DNA of 64,000 bases from Sinorhizobium terangae (GCF_029714365.1 NZ_CP121659.1:2604001-2668000), one strand, 5' to 3'; counted from the stretch's first letter, positions 8,955 to 17,056 are shown. Notes: a model not told the origin generated them from the sequence alone. A program made the numbers and translations.

Positions 8955-9323
8955 ATGCCGAACAGCGGAGCGCGCTCGACCGTCCTTTTCATCGCCGGTC
9001 TGATGGGGATCACCGGTGTCGCCGCTGCGGCAGCGGCGTCGCATGGCGCCGATCCGCGACTGCTCGGTGGCGCCTCCGCGATGTGCCTCGCCCATGCGCC
9101 GGCACTCGTGGCGCTCCACGCCGCATGGGCCCATTTCCGAACGGCCGCAATCGCCGCTTTGCTATTGGCGGCAGGCACTGCGCTTTTCGCCGGCGATCTC
9201 ACCGCGCGCCATACTCTCGGCCACGGCCTCTTCCCGATGTCGGCGCCGCTCGGCGGATTGACGATGATGGCGGGCTGGCTTGCCGTGGCGCTCGGGGCGT
9301 TTCTGCCGTCGCGCGCAAGCTAA
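8955..9323 (+). CDS. DUF423 family membrane protein
   Basis: 122 residues with four hydrophobic helices. The run HALALVAL-like AHAPALVALHAAWAH, the AAGTALFAGDL segment (family GxxLFSGDL) and MMAGWLAVALGAF at the C-terminus are typical of DUF423 (YgdD/YwdK). Function unknown; the position six bases after the truncated haemoglobin gene points to co-expression. Inner membrane. Confidence 0.8.
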   Translation: MPNSGARSTVLFIAGLMGITGVAAAAAASHGADPRLLGGASAMCLAHAPALVALHAAWAHFRTAAIAALLLAAGTALFAGDLTARHTLGHGLFPMSAPLGGLTMMAGWLAVALGAFLPSRAS

Positions 9324-9333
9324 GAGCCGCTGC

Positions 9334-9648
9334 TCACGCGCCCTCGACGACGGAATAGCCCTCGAATTTCGGCGGGCCAACATACATCGCCTTGTTCTCG
9401 CCCGCGCTCCGATGCGCCGCGCGGAAATTTTCCGACTTCGTCCAGGCGATAAAAGCGTCCTTGCTTTCCCAGGTCGATTTCGAAATGAACGGTGTATAGC
9501 CTTCTTCCGGCGCGCTTTCCCCGCGAAGCAGGTGGAAGGCGATGAAGCCGGGCACTTCGGCAAGGCTCGAGTCCCGGCCTTTCCAGACGGCCTCGAACGC
9601 CTCTTCCTGACCGATTGCAATGCGGAAACGGTTCATCGCGAAGTACAT
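9334..9648 (-). CDS. hmuQ: IsdG/HmuQ-like haem-degrading monooxygenase (ABM fold)
   Basis: 104 residues from the ATG at 9648, preceded by GGGAG seven bases upstream. The Asn-Trp-His catalytic triad of IsdG-type haem oxygenases can be read: N6 in MYFAMNRF, W60 in SKSTWESK and H79 in FRAAHR. The overall string resembles rhizobial HmuQ/HmuD, which open haem to release iron. It sits at the edge of the haem uptake locus, in the same orientation as the two genes upstream of it and downstream of an iron-box motif. The gene symbol is by resemblance and context, not a search. Confidence 0.75.
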   Translation of the reverse strand: MYFAMNRFRIAIGQEEAFEAVWKGRDSSLAEVPGFIAFHLLRGESAPEEGYTPFISKSTWESKDAFIAWTKSENFRAAHRSAGENKAMYVGPPKFEGYSVVEGA

Positions 9649-9715
9649 GTCGTCGCTCCCGATCATTTCACGGTTTCATCGAAACCGAGAAACCCTATAA
9701 CCCTTTGAAATTACA

Positions 9716-9761
9716 CAATTCCGGACGGAAAGCCGTTGCACACTTTTTTCCTGGAATTGCT
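9716..9761. repeat. RIME-like palindromic repeat, copy A1
   Basis: A stretch beginning CAATTCCGGACGGAAA and ending TTTCCTGGAATTGCT, with GGAAT/ATTCC outer arms. It matches the reverse complement of 34143-34186 with about three differences over 42 bases, and shares the core GGAAAA...CGGTTTTCC with the element at 53803-53846. It abuts the stop codon of the 89-residue gene and fills the gap between two leftward genes. Confidence 0.75.
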
Positions 9762-10031
9762 CTATGCTCGATCTTTCTTCAACGGAGCATCGGTCCCGAC
9801 GCTCGGGAACGGCAGGATAGCGCCCTCAAGCGGTGACGCAAGGCCGAGAGGATCCCTGCCCGGCTGCCGCGCCTGCCATGTCGGGAACTCGGCAACGTTC
9901 GGATTTTCTTCCAGCATGCGGGCCCGGCGGGTCAGCAACTCGTAAAGTTCGGGCACCAGTCCATCGCCGAATTGGAAGGCAAGCTTGTGCAGACCGATCA
10001 GCATCATCTGATCGGGGCGTTCGTCATTCAT
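9762..10031 (-). CDS. Hypothetical protein in haem locus
   Basis: 89 residues, not recognised. It begins MNDERPDQMMLIGLHKLAF, with GGAG eight bases before the ATG, and has a helical N-terminal half followed by a proline-rich tail (PTWQARQPGRDPLGLASP). No membrane segment, cysteine pair or signal peptide. It lies about 50 bases after the DUF2325 gene, in the same direction and probably the same iron-regulated transcript. An upstream start at 10079 would add 16 residues without Shine-Dalgarno support. Confidence 0.65.
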   Translation of the reverse strand: MNDERPDQMMLIGLHKLAFQFGDGLVPELYELLTRRARMLEENPNVAEFPTWQARQPGRDPLGLASPLEGAILPFPSVGTDAPLKKDRA

Positions 10032-10084
10032 CGTCAATTCTCCAGTCACGGCGCGCCCTCGCGTGCCGCTGATCTTCAAAAAAC

Positions 10085-10498
10085 TCAGCCGTCGCGGCTG
10101 TTACTCGCGGTCAGGTCCTGCAGCGCCCGCTCCAGGCTCGACTTCGAGCCATTGCGGAGCGGCACGAAGGCCTTGCCCCACTTCTTGCAGCCGGTCTTCA
10201 CGCGAAGACACGCGTCGTGGCTGATGCAGTCGATGGGGCAGAAGACACAGTCGACGGAAGGAAGTACGCGGTCGATACGCGATACGGCTTCGCGCAAGCC
10301 CCCGTCGTGATGGATCAACTCCGCGCCGAAGGAACTGGCGATCTCGCGCAGATGCGCAACCTGGCAGTCCCTGCCGCCGACATAGAGGAAGCTGCGGCCC
10401 TCCAGCGTCGCCTTGCCCGCATCGGGCCTCGGTTCGGGTGCTGCGTTCGCCGCGTTTCCCTTGTGGCCTTTGCCTGCGTTCTGCCGCTTGCCGCGCAT
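10085..10498 (-). CDS. DUF2325 domain-containing protein
   Basis: 137 residues: a basic, flexible N-terminus (about 1-30) then a small alpha/beta domain starting RSFLYVGGRDCQVAHLREIASSFGAELIHHDGG, the DUF2325 pattern (YVGG...H). The domain holds several cysteines (FCPIDCISHDACLRVKTGCKK), which could bind metal. Function unknown in the family; DUF2325 genes recur next to metal or haem genes in rhizobia. First gene of the leftward unit whose upstream region carries a TGA-N9-TCA box. Confidence 0.75.
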   Translation of the reverse strand: MRGKRQNAGKGHKGNAANAAPEPRPDAGKATLEGRSFLYVGGRDCQVAHLREIASSFGAELIHHDGGLREAVSRIDRVLPSVDCVFCPIDCISHDACLRVKTGCKKWGKAFVPLRNGSKSSLERALQDLTASNSRDG

Positions 10499-10635
10499 GC
10501 GTTCCTCTCCATCTTGTTCCGCGTCACCGGCGCTTCGTCGCCGATCACCCTTTGGATTTACGCTTCAGCACACACCGATCGGTTGCGTGATGGCGAGACG
10601 TTATTAAACTTGATAATCAGAGTAAAGTATAAACA

Positions 10636-10650
10636 TGAGTATTAAACTCA
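10636..10650. promoter_or_regulatory. Iron-responsive operator-like motif (TGA-N9-TCA)
   Basis: TGAGTATTAAACTCA fits the RirA iron-responsive operator pattern TGA-N9-TCA described in rhizobia, embedded in an AT-rich stretch (10600-10660) unlike the surrounding GC-rich DNA. It lies 138 bases upstream of the leftward DUF2325 gene and would put that unit, including hmuQ, under iron control. Regulator assignment is inference. Confidence 0.6.
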
Positions 10651-10722
10651 TATATTTGTCGCGCCGCACGCCGTCCCCGGTTGCGGGACGCCGCCGTCCC
10701 TCACACCCGAGCGAGCATCCAT

Positions 10723-11643
10723 TCAACGATTGAAGGCGAGCGGAATAGTGAAAACCCAGCTGTCGCGACCCGCACCGGCGGGAATGGCGGGGAACGGAGC
10801 CGCGCGGCGCACGGCGTCGAGCGCGGCCTCATCGAGGATCGGCGAACCGGCGCTCTTCGCCAGGCTGACACCCGCCACGTGACCGCCGGCGGTTACAGTG
10901 AAGCGAACCTGGGCGACGCCGCGCAGACGTTGACGTTTCGCCTCGGCGGGATAGCGAAAGGCGCGATTGAGCTTGCTGCGCACCTTGCCGGGATAGTTCG
11001 ACACTGCCGCGTTGCCGGATTGCTGGGAGACGCGACCCTTGTCGCCCGTGGCTGCGCTTGCCGCGGCGTCTTCTACGCCGTCGGCCGTGCCTTTGACCTG
11101 CGATTTCGCTTGCTCGCCGCCGTCACCGGTCTTTTTCCGGGTGACTTTCTTCTTCTTCACCGGCTCCTTCTTCGGCTCCGGCTTTTCCACCTTCGGCGTC
11201 TCGACCTTATCCGGCTCCGGCTTTTCTTCCGGAACGACGGTGTCGATCGGCGCCACGCTGGCTGTTACCGCGGGCTCCGGCTGCAGAGGGGTGGGCATCT
11301 CCTCTGCCGGCAGGATGACGTCCGCCTCCGTGGGCGTGACGTCGGATGGTTGCTGCGACACGGCCTCAGCCGCGGTCGGCGGCACTTCCTCGCTGCGTTC
11401 CTCGGTCGGCTGAACCTCGTCGGGCGTCAGCTCTTCCGCCACATCTTCTGACGGCTCAACGATTTCAGAGGGGTCGCCCGCCTGAAGCGTCTCTTCGAAG
11501 GCGTCGCCGAGCAGCGTCACCTCTGTGGCGGCGCCGCCAGCAACCTGGACCTCTTCTTCGCCGGGGCTAAACAGCATCGCGCCGCTCGCATGCGCAAGGA
11601 GCGATAGCGCGATCGCCGCCGTCCATTTCAACGTCTGCTTCAT
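10723..11643 (-). CDS. tonB: TonB-family energy transducer
   Basis: 306 residues. One N-terminal membrane anchor (WTAAIALSLLAHASGAMLF, with the SLLAH pattern of TonB helices) is followed by a long acidic Pro/Glu-rich span (about 40-145), a Lys/Pro-rich span (VEKPEPKKEPVKKKKVTRKK) and a C-terminal TonB domain (YPAEAKRQRLRGVAQVRFTVTAGGHV...AALDAVRRAAPFPAIP). It links inner-membrane proton force to an outer-membrane receptor, presumably a haem receptor such as HmuR; no receptor or exbBD lies in this window. ATG 11643 has AAGG upstream. Divergent from hmuP, sharing the iron-box region through the next upstream gene. Confidence 0.9.
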   Translation of the reverse strand: MKQTLKWTAAIALSLLAHASGAMLFSPGEEEVQVAGGAATEVTLLGDAFEETLQAGDPSEIVEPSEDVAEELTPDEVQPTEERSEEVPPTAAEAVSQQPSDVTPTEADVILPAEEMPTPLQPEPAVTASVAPIDTVVPEEKPEPDKVETPKVEKPEPKKEPVKKKKVTRKKTGDGGEQAKSQVKGTADGVEDAAASAATGDKGRVSQQSGNAAVSNYPGKVRSKLNRAFRYPAEAKRQRLRGVAQVRFTVTAGGHVAGVSLAKSAGSPILDEAALDAVRRAAPFPAIPAGAGRDSWVFTIPLAFNR

Positions 11644-11681
11644 CAATGCCTTACCTTGGTCACCGATTGGCCGGCACCGCC

Positions 11682-12119
11682 TCAGCCCTTGAGGTCGACC
11701 GTCGATTTGGAGCGGGTCTTGAGACCCGACATGCAGGCGTTCTTGTCGACGCCCTCGCCGACACAGGCGGGGGCATCGTTGATCAGCAAACTCTTGACCG
11801 ACTCGCATTTGGTGCCCGGCAGATCGAACTGGCGGACCTTTGTTTTGCCGGCCGGCAGGTCACGGAAGTCGAGCACGGCCATGCGCTCCACCAATCCCTT
11901 GTGATCGAAGAGAACGAACTCGAACGAGACTTTCGAAAGCGACTGCGGCAGCGCGTTGCCGGCGACGAAGGTCAGCTTGCAGCCCTTCTGCGATGGAGCG
12001 ACGTCGTTCAGTTCGATGGCGAGTCCGGAAGCCGCAGTCTCCTGCGCGATCGCCGGCGCTGCTGCGGGAAAAAGCGCGACTGCGGCCGCAAGAGCGAAAC
12101 GGAAAGCATGCGTCATCAT
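11682..12119 (-). CDS. Secreted hypothetical protein upstream of tonB
   Basis: 145 residues with a clear Sec signal peptide (FRFALAAAVALFPAAAPAIAQ). The mature part has three cysteines (GCKLTF, TKCESV, PACVGEG, NACMSG; four in total) and a beta-rich look (SFEFVLFDHKGLVERMAVLDFRDLPAGKTKVRQFDLPG), suggesting a small disulphide-bonded periplasmic domain. Function unknown. It lies 38 bases before tonB in the same direction and so is likely co-transcribed and iron-regulated. GTG 12122 and a second ATG are alternative starts. Confidence 0.8.
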   Translation of the reverse strand: MMTHAFRFALAAAVALFPAAAPAIAQETAASGLAIELNDVAPSQKGCKLTFVAGNALPQSLSKVSFEFVLFDHKGLVERMAVLDFRDLPAGKTKVRQFDLPGTKCESVKSLLINDAPACVGEGVDKNACMSGLKTRSKSTVDLKG

Positions 12120-12221
12120 CACACCACTCGATATCTGCGCGCGTGCCCGGCGATCCTCGAACAGCGCTCGCGCTCATAAAACTTGACTGTAATTATCCGG
12201 TATTGCGTCCTTAGATAAATA

Positions 12222-12236
12222 TGAGTAATGAAGTCA
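12222..12236. promoter_or_regulatory. Iron-responsive operator-like motif (TGA-N9-TCA) in the hmuP/tonB divergent region
   Basis: TGAGTAATGAAGTCA fits the TGA-N9-TCA RirA pattern. It sits between the leftward secreted-protein/tonB unit (start 12119) and rightward hmuP (start 12309), in an AT-rich patch, so one site could serve both directions. A second, similar box is at 10636-10650. Confidence 0.6.
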
Positions 12237-12308
12237 AGATACTAAAAGGGAATATGCGGGAGGAATTCGGAAAAACAGCCGGTTCGTCCCTCGCGAACTG
12301 GCCGAACC

Positions 12309-12488
12309 GTGACACCGAACGATACCGATACCGCGCGCCCCTCGCAGCCGACCCCGATCGGTCAAAACCAGCGAGTCGTGGAGAGCCGCGATCTCTTCCG
12401 CGGCGACAGCGAGATCCTCATTTCCCATGACGGCACGATCTACCGGATGAGGATCACCCGTCAGGGCAAACTGATCCTGAACAAATAG
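12309..12488 (+). CDS. hmuP: Hemin uptake protein HmuP (HemP family)
   Basis: 59 residues, read directly from the sequence. The C-terminal core RVVESRDLFRGDSEILISHD...YRMRITRQGKLILNK is the HemP/HmuP signature. The only in-frame start after the upstream TAA (12243) that gives a family-like length is GTG 12309; no strong Shine-Dalgarno is visible. HmuP proteins in rhizobia are co-activators needed for haem receptor expression. It stops 10 bases before hmuS, placing it first in the hmuPSTUV unit. Confidence 0.85.
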   Translation: MTPNDTDTARPSQPTPIGQNQRVVESRDLFRGDSEILISHDGTIYRMRITRQGKLILNK

Positions 12489-12498
12489 GCAGAAGACC

Positions 12499-13560
12499 AT
12501 GATCGAGAGCATTTGCCCAACTCCTTCCGAAATCCGTGCCTACCGCGCCGCGAACCCGAAGCTGCGCGAGCGCGATATCGCTGCTGAGCTCGGCGTTTCG
12601 GAAGCTGCGCTCGTTGCCGCCGAATGCGGCCTCACGACGGTTCGCATCGATAGCGACGCCAACCGCTTCCTGGAGCGGGTCGCGGAACTGGGTGAAGTGC
12701 TCGCGCTCACTCGCAACGAAAGTGCAGTCCACGAGAAGATCGGCGTCTACGAGAACATCAAGGCGGGAAAGGCGGCGGCCCTGGTGCTAGGGACCGAAAT
12801 CGACCTGCGTATCTTCCCAAGTGCCTGGGCCCACGGCTTTGCCGTCAACAAGACCGACTCCAACGGCGACGTCCGGCGAAGCCTGCAATTCTTCGACAAG
12901 TGGGGCAACGCCGTCCACAAAGTTCACCTGCGCCCCGCCTCCGACGGAGCGGCCTACGACAGGCTCGTCGAGGATTTCCGCCTGGGCGACCAGTCGCAGC
13001 ACTTCGTTGCCGACGCGAGCGCACCGACGAGCGACGACCATTCCGATGTGGCGGTCGATGCCGGGGAACTCCGGGACCGCTGGTCGAAGCTGACCGACAC
13101 CCACCAGTTTCACGGCATGTTGCGCAACCTGAACATCGGCCGGCGCCAGGCTCTGCATGCCGTCGGCGAGGATCTGGCCTGGCGCCTCGATCCGACGGGC
13201 GTCGAGGCGATGATGCGCGGCAGCGCCGAAATCGAACTGCCGATCATGTGCTTCGTCGGCAACCGCGGCGTCATTCAGATCCATTCCGGACCAGTCGCCC
13301 GTATCGGAGTGATGGGTCCGTGGCTCAACGTCATGGATCCGACGTTCCATCTGCATCTGCGCACGGACCATATTGCCGAATTGTGGGCAGTCCGCAAACC
13401 GACGGCCGATGGCCATGTGACCTCGCTCGAGGCACTCGACGCCAAGGGCGAGATGGTCATTCAGTTCTTTGGCAAGCGCAAGGAAGGCTTCGCCGAGCGG
13501 CCGGAGTGGCGCTCCCTTGTAGAACGCCTGCCCCGGCTCAACACAATCGTCGCGGCCTGA
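12499..13560 (+). CDS. hmuS: Hemin-degrading factor / haem chaperone HmuS
   Basis: 353 residues, the normal HemS/ChuS length. It contains the two structural repeats of the family (about 30-180 and 200-345): YENIKAGKAAALVLGTEIDLRIFPSAWAHGFAV in the first and FVGNRGVIQIHSGPVARIGVMGPWLNVMDPTFHLHLR in the second. It takes haem in the cytoplasm after import and passes it on or degrades it. Neighbours: hmuP 10 bases upstream, hmuT nine bases downstream. Confidence 0.95.
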   Translation: MIESICPTPSEIRAYRAANPKLRERDIAAELGVSEAALVAAECGLTTVRIDSDANRFLERVAELGEVLALTRNESAVHEKIGVYENIKAGKAAALVLGTEIDLRIFPSAWAHGFAVNKTDSNGDVRRSLQFFDKWGNAVHKVHLRPASDGAAYDRLVEDFRLGDQSQHFVADASAPTSDDHSDVAVDAGELRDRWSKLTDTHQFHGMLRNLNIGRRQALHAVGEDLAWRLDPTGVEAMMRGSAEIELPIMCFVGNRGVIQIHSGPVARIGVMGPWLNVMDPTFHLHLRTDHIAELWAVRKPTADGHVTSLEALDAKGEMVIQFFGKRKEGFAERPEWRSLVERLPRLNTIVAA

Positions 13561-13569
13561 GGAACGATC

Positions 13570-14520
13570 ATGAACACCGGTCTTGATTTCCGCCGACTTC
13601 GCCGCTGGGAGCTGGCGCTTGCCGCCTTCGCGCTCTCAGCGCCCCTGCTGCTGCCGGTGCTCGCCCCCGGAAATCCCTCGTTCCTGCGCCCGGCAATGGC
13701 CGAGGACATGCAGCAACCGGACGTTTCCCGTGTCGTGTCGGTTGGCGGCGCGATCACCGAGATCATCTACGCGCTCGACGAGGAAAATCGCCTCGTCGGT
13801 CGCGACTCCACCAGCACCTATCCGGAAGCGGCAACGAAGCTGCCGGACGTCGGCTATATGCGGCAACTGGCGCCGGAAGGCATCATCGCCGTCAACCCGA
13901 CGGCGATCGTCGCCGTCGAAGGCAGCGGACCGCCCGAGGCGCTCGCCGTGCTCAAGGAAGCAAAGATTCCCTTCACCAGCGTTCCCGATACTTTCGACAG
14001 GAACGGTATCGTCGCGAAGATCCGTGCGGTGGGCGCCTTTCTTGGCGTGAAGGACAAGGCGGAAGCGCTCGCCCAATCCATGGAGAAGGACCTTGACGCA
14101 GCGGTCGCGGAAGCCGCCAAGCGCCCCGAAAATGAACGCAAGCGTGTCCTCTTCATTCTCAGCACGCAGGGCGGCAAGATCCTGGCATCGGGCACCGGCA
14201 CGGCCGCAGACGGCATCATCACGCTCTCCGGCGCGGTCAATGCCGCAGGAACATTCCCGGGCTACAAGGCGCTGACGGACGAGGCGATCATCGAAGCCAA
14301 GCCAGACGTCGTCCTGATGATGACGCGCGGCGGCGATCACTCAGCCGGCGTCGACGAACTGTTCGCCATGCCGGCCCTGAGCTTGACGCCAGCGGCAAAG
14401 AACAAGGCGCTGGTCCGCATGGACGGCCTGCACCTGCTCGGGTTCGGCCCGCGCACCGCAGGCGCCGTCCGCGAACTGAATGCCGCAATTTACGGAAAGA
14501 AGACCAATGCCCCGCAGTGA
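13570..14520 (+). CDS. hmuT: Haem ABC transporter periplasmic binding protein HmuT
   Basis: 316 residues with an export signal ending near AMAE (about residue 43, somewhat long with an Arg-rich start FRRLRRWELALAAFALSAPLLL). Class III cluster A binding fold: RVVSVGGAITEIIYALDEENRLVGRDSTSTYPEAATKLPDVGYMRQLAPEGI, where the Tyr in DVGYMR corresponds to the conserved haem ligand of HmuT/PhuT. Delivers haem to HmuUV. Overlaps the start of hmuU by 14 bases. Confidence 0.95.
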   Translation: MNTGLDFRRLRRWELALAAFALSAPLLLPVLAPGNPSFLRPAMAEDMQQPDVSRVVSVGGAITEIIYALDEENRLVGRDSTSTYPEAATKLPDVGYMRQLAPEGIIAVNPTAIVAVEGSGPPEALAVLKEAKIPFTSVPDTFDRNGIVAKIRAVGAFLGVKDKAEALAQSMEKDLDAAVAEAAKRPENERKRVLFILSTQGGKILASGTGTAADGIITLSGAVNAAGTFPGYKALTDEAIIEAKPDVVLMMTRGGDHSAGVDELFAMPALSLTPAAKNKALVRMDGLHLLGFGPRTAGAVRELNAAIYGKKTNAPQ

Positions 14521-15631
14521 GGCGATGGAAGGCAGCATGCGCGCGCCTGCCTTCGCCGCCAATATCGTCCATGAATGGCGCGCCGGAAACCGTTCGGGGC
14601 TTGCGCGCCTGCTGATCGTCGTGCTCGCGGTCGTCGCGGCTGCGACATTTGCCACGTCGATCATGACCGGCGCCGCCGACGCCTCTCTCTCCAATGTTGT
14701 TCACTGGCTGGCCGGCACGGAGGGTGCCGACCAGGCGCTGAGTGTCCGCGACCGCATCATCATCCTCGATATCCGCCTGCCGCGGGCCGTGCTCGGCTTG
14801 CTCGTCGGCGCGGCGCTTGCCGTATCCGGCGTGGTGATGCAGGGCCTCTTCCGCAATCCGCTTGCCGATCCTGGCCTCGTCGGCGTCTCGTCCGGCGCGA
14901 GCCTTGGCGCCGTTCTGTTGATCGTCCTCGGTTCGAGCCTCTTCGGCCCGCTCTATGCGCTCATCGGTTTTTACGCGCTTCCAGTCGCCGCTTTCTTCGG
15001 CGGCCTTGCCACCACCCTGCTCCTGTACCGCATCGCGACGCGCGGCGGCCAGACTTCGGTGGCGACCATGCTGCTTGCGGGCATTGCGCTCGGCGCGCTC
15101 ACCGGTGCGGTCACCGGCGTGCTCGTCTTCATCGCCGACGACAAGCAACTGCGGGATCTGACCTTCTGGGGCCTCGGTTCGCTCGCCGGCGCCAACTGGA
15201 CGAAGATCCTCGCCGCCGGCCCGATCATCTTGATGTCGCTTGCCGTGGTCCCGTTCCTGGCGCGTGGCCTGAACGCGATCACGCTCGGCGAAGCGGCGGC
15301 GTTTCACATGGGCGTTCCCGTCCAGCGCCTCAAGAACGTCGCGATCCTCAGCGTAGCGGCCGCGACCGGCGCCTCCGTTGCCGTCAGCGGCGGTATCGGT
15401 TTCGTCGGCATCGTGGTGCCGCACCTTCTTCGCCTCGTCATCGGTCCGGACCACCGCTACCTGCTGCCCGCCTCTGCGCTGCTCGGCGGCACGATGCTGA
15501 TCTTTGCCGATATGCTGGCACGGACGATCGTTTCGCCCGGCGAATTGCCGATCGGCATCATCACCGCCTTTGTCGGTGCGCCGTTCTTTCTCTGGGTCCT
15601 GCTGCGCGGCCGATCGAACATGGGACTTTGA
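14507..15631 (+). CDS. hmuU: Haem ABC transporter permease HmuU (FecCD family)
   Basis: 374 residues with about ten membrane helices. FecCD signatures are present: LDIRLPRAVLGLLVGAALAVSGVVMQGLFRNPLADPGLVGVSSGASLGAV and GGIGFVGIVVPHLLRLVIGPDHR. ATG 14507 has GGAAAGAAG upstream and overlaps the hmuT stop; an upstream in-frame ATG at 14480 lies deep in hmuT and was not used; ATG 14525 is another possibility. Confidence 0.93.
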   Translation: MPRSEAMEGSMRAPAFAANIVHEWRAGNRSGLARLLIVVLAVVAAATFATSIMTGAADASLSNVVHWLAGTEGADQALSVRDRIIILDIRLPRAVLGLLVGAALAVSGVVMQGLFRNPLADPGLVGVSSGASLGAVLLIVLGSSLFGPLYALIGFYALPVAAFFGGLATTLLLYRIATRGGQTSVATMLLAGIALGALTGAVTGVLVFIADDKQLRDLTFWGLGSLAGANWTKILAAGPIILMSLAVVPFLARGLNAITLGEAAAFHMGVPVQRLKNVAILSVAAATGASVAVSGGIGFVGIVVPHLLRLVIGPDHRYLLPASALLGGTMLIFADMLARTIVSPGELPIGIITAFVGAPFFLWVLLRGRSNMGL

Positions 15632-15640
15632 GAGCGGGTC

Positions 15641-16432
15641 ATGATCAACGTTTCCGATATCTCCGTCCGTCTTGCCGGCAGGCAGGTGATCGATGGCGTC
15701 TCGTTCGATGCGGCGCCGGGCACGATGACGGCGATCGTCGGCCCAAACGGATCGGGCAAGACAACCACCCTGAAGGCGGTTTCCGGCGAACTGTCGCCCG
15801 TCACCGGCAAGGTCACCATCAACGGCCATGATCTCGCCGCCCTCAGACCGTGGGAGCTTGCGCTGAAACGCGGCGTCCTGCCGCAATCGACCGTTATTTC
15901 CTTCCCCTTCACGGTGCGGGAAATCGTCCGCCTCGGCCTTTCTGCCGGCGGCACGGGCAGTGACTCCGCCAACGACCGCATGGCCAACGATGCGCTGGAG
16001 GCCGTTGATCTCGCCGGGTTTGCCGGACGCTTTTATCAGGCGCTCTCGGGCGGCGAGCAACAGCGCGTCCAGCTTGCGCGCGTCCTATGCCAGATCTCGG
16101 CGCCGGTAAGCGATGGCGAGCCCCGCTATCTCCTGCTCGACGAGCCCGTATCGAGCCTCGACATCCGCCATCAGCTGGCGATCATGCAGCTTGCGCGCCA
16201 ATTCTGCGAACGCGGCGGCGGCGTCATCACCGTGATGCACGACCTCAACCTGACCGCGATGTTCGCGGACCAAATTGTCATGATGAGGGGCGGCCGCGTC
16301 CGCGCGAGCGGACCGCCAAGGAAGGTCCTGACCGACGAAACCATGGAAGCCGTGTTCGGTTGCCGGATGCAGGTCAATGTCATCCCGACGCGGGACATCC
16401 CCTTCGTACTGCCGCAATCGGTGGCGATCTGA
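15641..16432 (+). CDS. hmuV: Haem ABC transporter ATP-binding protein HmuV
   Basis: 263 residues. Walker A GPNGSGKTT, signature LSGGEQQRVQLARVL, Walker B YLLLDEPVSSLD, switch MHDLN. Begins nine bases after hmuU. Powers haem import through the HmuU dimer. Last gene of the hmu unit; a hairpin follows about 60 bases downstream. Confidence 0.95.
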   Translation: MINVSDISVRLAGRQVIDGVSFDAAPGTMTAIVGPNGSGKTTTLKAVSGELSPVTGKVTINGHDLAALRPWELALKRGVLPQSTVISFPFTVREIVRLGLSAGGTGSDSANDRMANDALEAVDLAGFAGRFYQALSGGEQQRVQLARVLCQISAPVSDGEPRYLLLDEPVSSLDIRHQLAIMQLARQFCERGGGVITVMHDLNLTAMFADQIVMMRGGRVRASGPPRKVLTDETMEAVFGCRMQVNVIPTRDIPFVLPQSVAI

Positions 16433-16490
16433 TCACGACCGGTCGCCCGCGCCTTTTCGCTGTTTCCAAGAGCTGTTTGCGGTAACGGCA

Positions 16491-16510
16491 GGATTTGTCG
16501 AAACAAATCC
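16491..16510 (+). terminator. Hairpin downstream of hmuV
   Basis: Perfect 8-bp stem GGATTTGT / ACAAATCC with a CGAA tetraloop, 59 bases after the hmuV stop. The GNRA-like loop makes it stable, but no U-run follows, so termination is possible rather than certain. Confidence 0.45.
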
Positions 16511-16622
16511 CGCCTTCGCGCGTTGTCCCGCTGGATGTCGAGCGAGGTCCTCCTCGCCCGATGGGGGTAGAACACGCGCCGGCTGTCCTGGCCGGCGTTG
16601 CAGCGAAAGGGAGCTTCACACC

Positions 16623-16985
16623 ATGGCAACGGGCCTCTTCTCGAGTTCGAGCACCAGGAAACGCAACGGCGGGCACAGCGAGACCCCTATCGAGGACCAG
16701 CTCCAGGAAATTCGAGCGGACATTGCGGCGCTCGTCGGACTGCTCAGCGAACGCGGAGCGGCGGTTTCCCAAGACGCGAAAGCCAAGGCAAAAGGCGCGC
16801 GCGATCGGGCCGAAGCCGATCTTGAAAATCTGCTGGCCAGCGGCGAGCAGCTGCTCTCGGATTTACGCGACCGCTATTCCGGGACGGAAAGGGAGCTCCG
16901 CAGGGCGGTGCGCGAGCACCCGATCGCGACGCTCGGTGCAGCAGCGGCGATAGGCCTTGCGGTGGCTGCATTGCTGCGCCGATGA
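16623..16985 (+). CDS. DUF883 (YqjD/ElaB-like) membrane-anchored protein
   Basis: 120 residues. A helical, charged central part (about 22-95: EDQLQEIRADIAALVGLLSER...DRAEADLENLLASGEQLLSDLRDRYSGTERELRRAVREHP) leads to one C-terminal membrane helix with a trailing arginine pair (ATLGAAAAIGLAVAALLRR), the layout of DUF883 proteins such as YqjD, which bind ribosomes at the inner membrane in stationary phase in E. coli. ATG 16623 follows GGGAGCTTCACACC. Likely pairs with the next gene. Confidence 0.82.
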   Translation: MATGLFSSSSTRKRNGGHSETPIEDQLQEIRADIAALVGLLSERGAAVSQDAKAKAKGARDRAEADLENLLASGEQLLSDLRDRYSGTERELRRAVREHPIATLGAAAAIGLAVAALLRR

Positions 16986-17056
16986 CCACGTCCATTTGAT
17001 CAACCACCAACCGCAGGGCTTCCTGCACCGCTTGACGCGCGATCGGAGTAGCTCGC

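Noticed and set aside
14288..16060. 590-residue open frame on the minus strand across hmuT, hmuU and hmuV
   Set aside because: Its sequence is charge-biased and without motifs; the hmu genes on the other strand explain the DNA fully.
16540..16622. Stress-sigma promoter before the DUF883 gene
   Set aside because: A GAAC and a CGTT are present, but the spacer is about 22 bases and the first G of GGAAC is missing.
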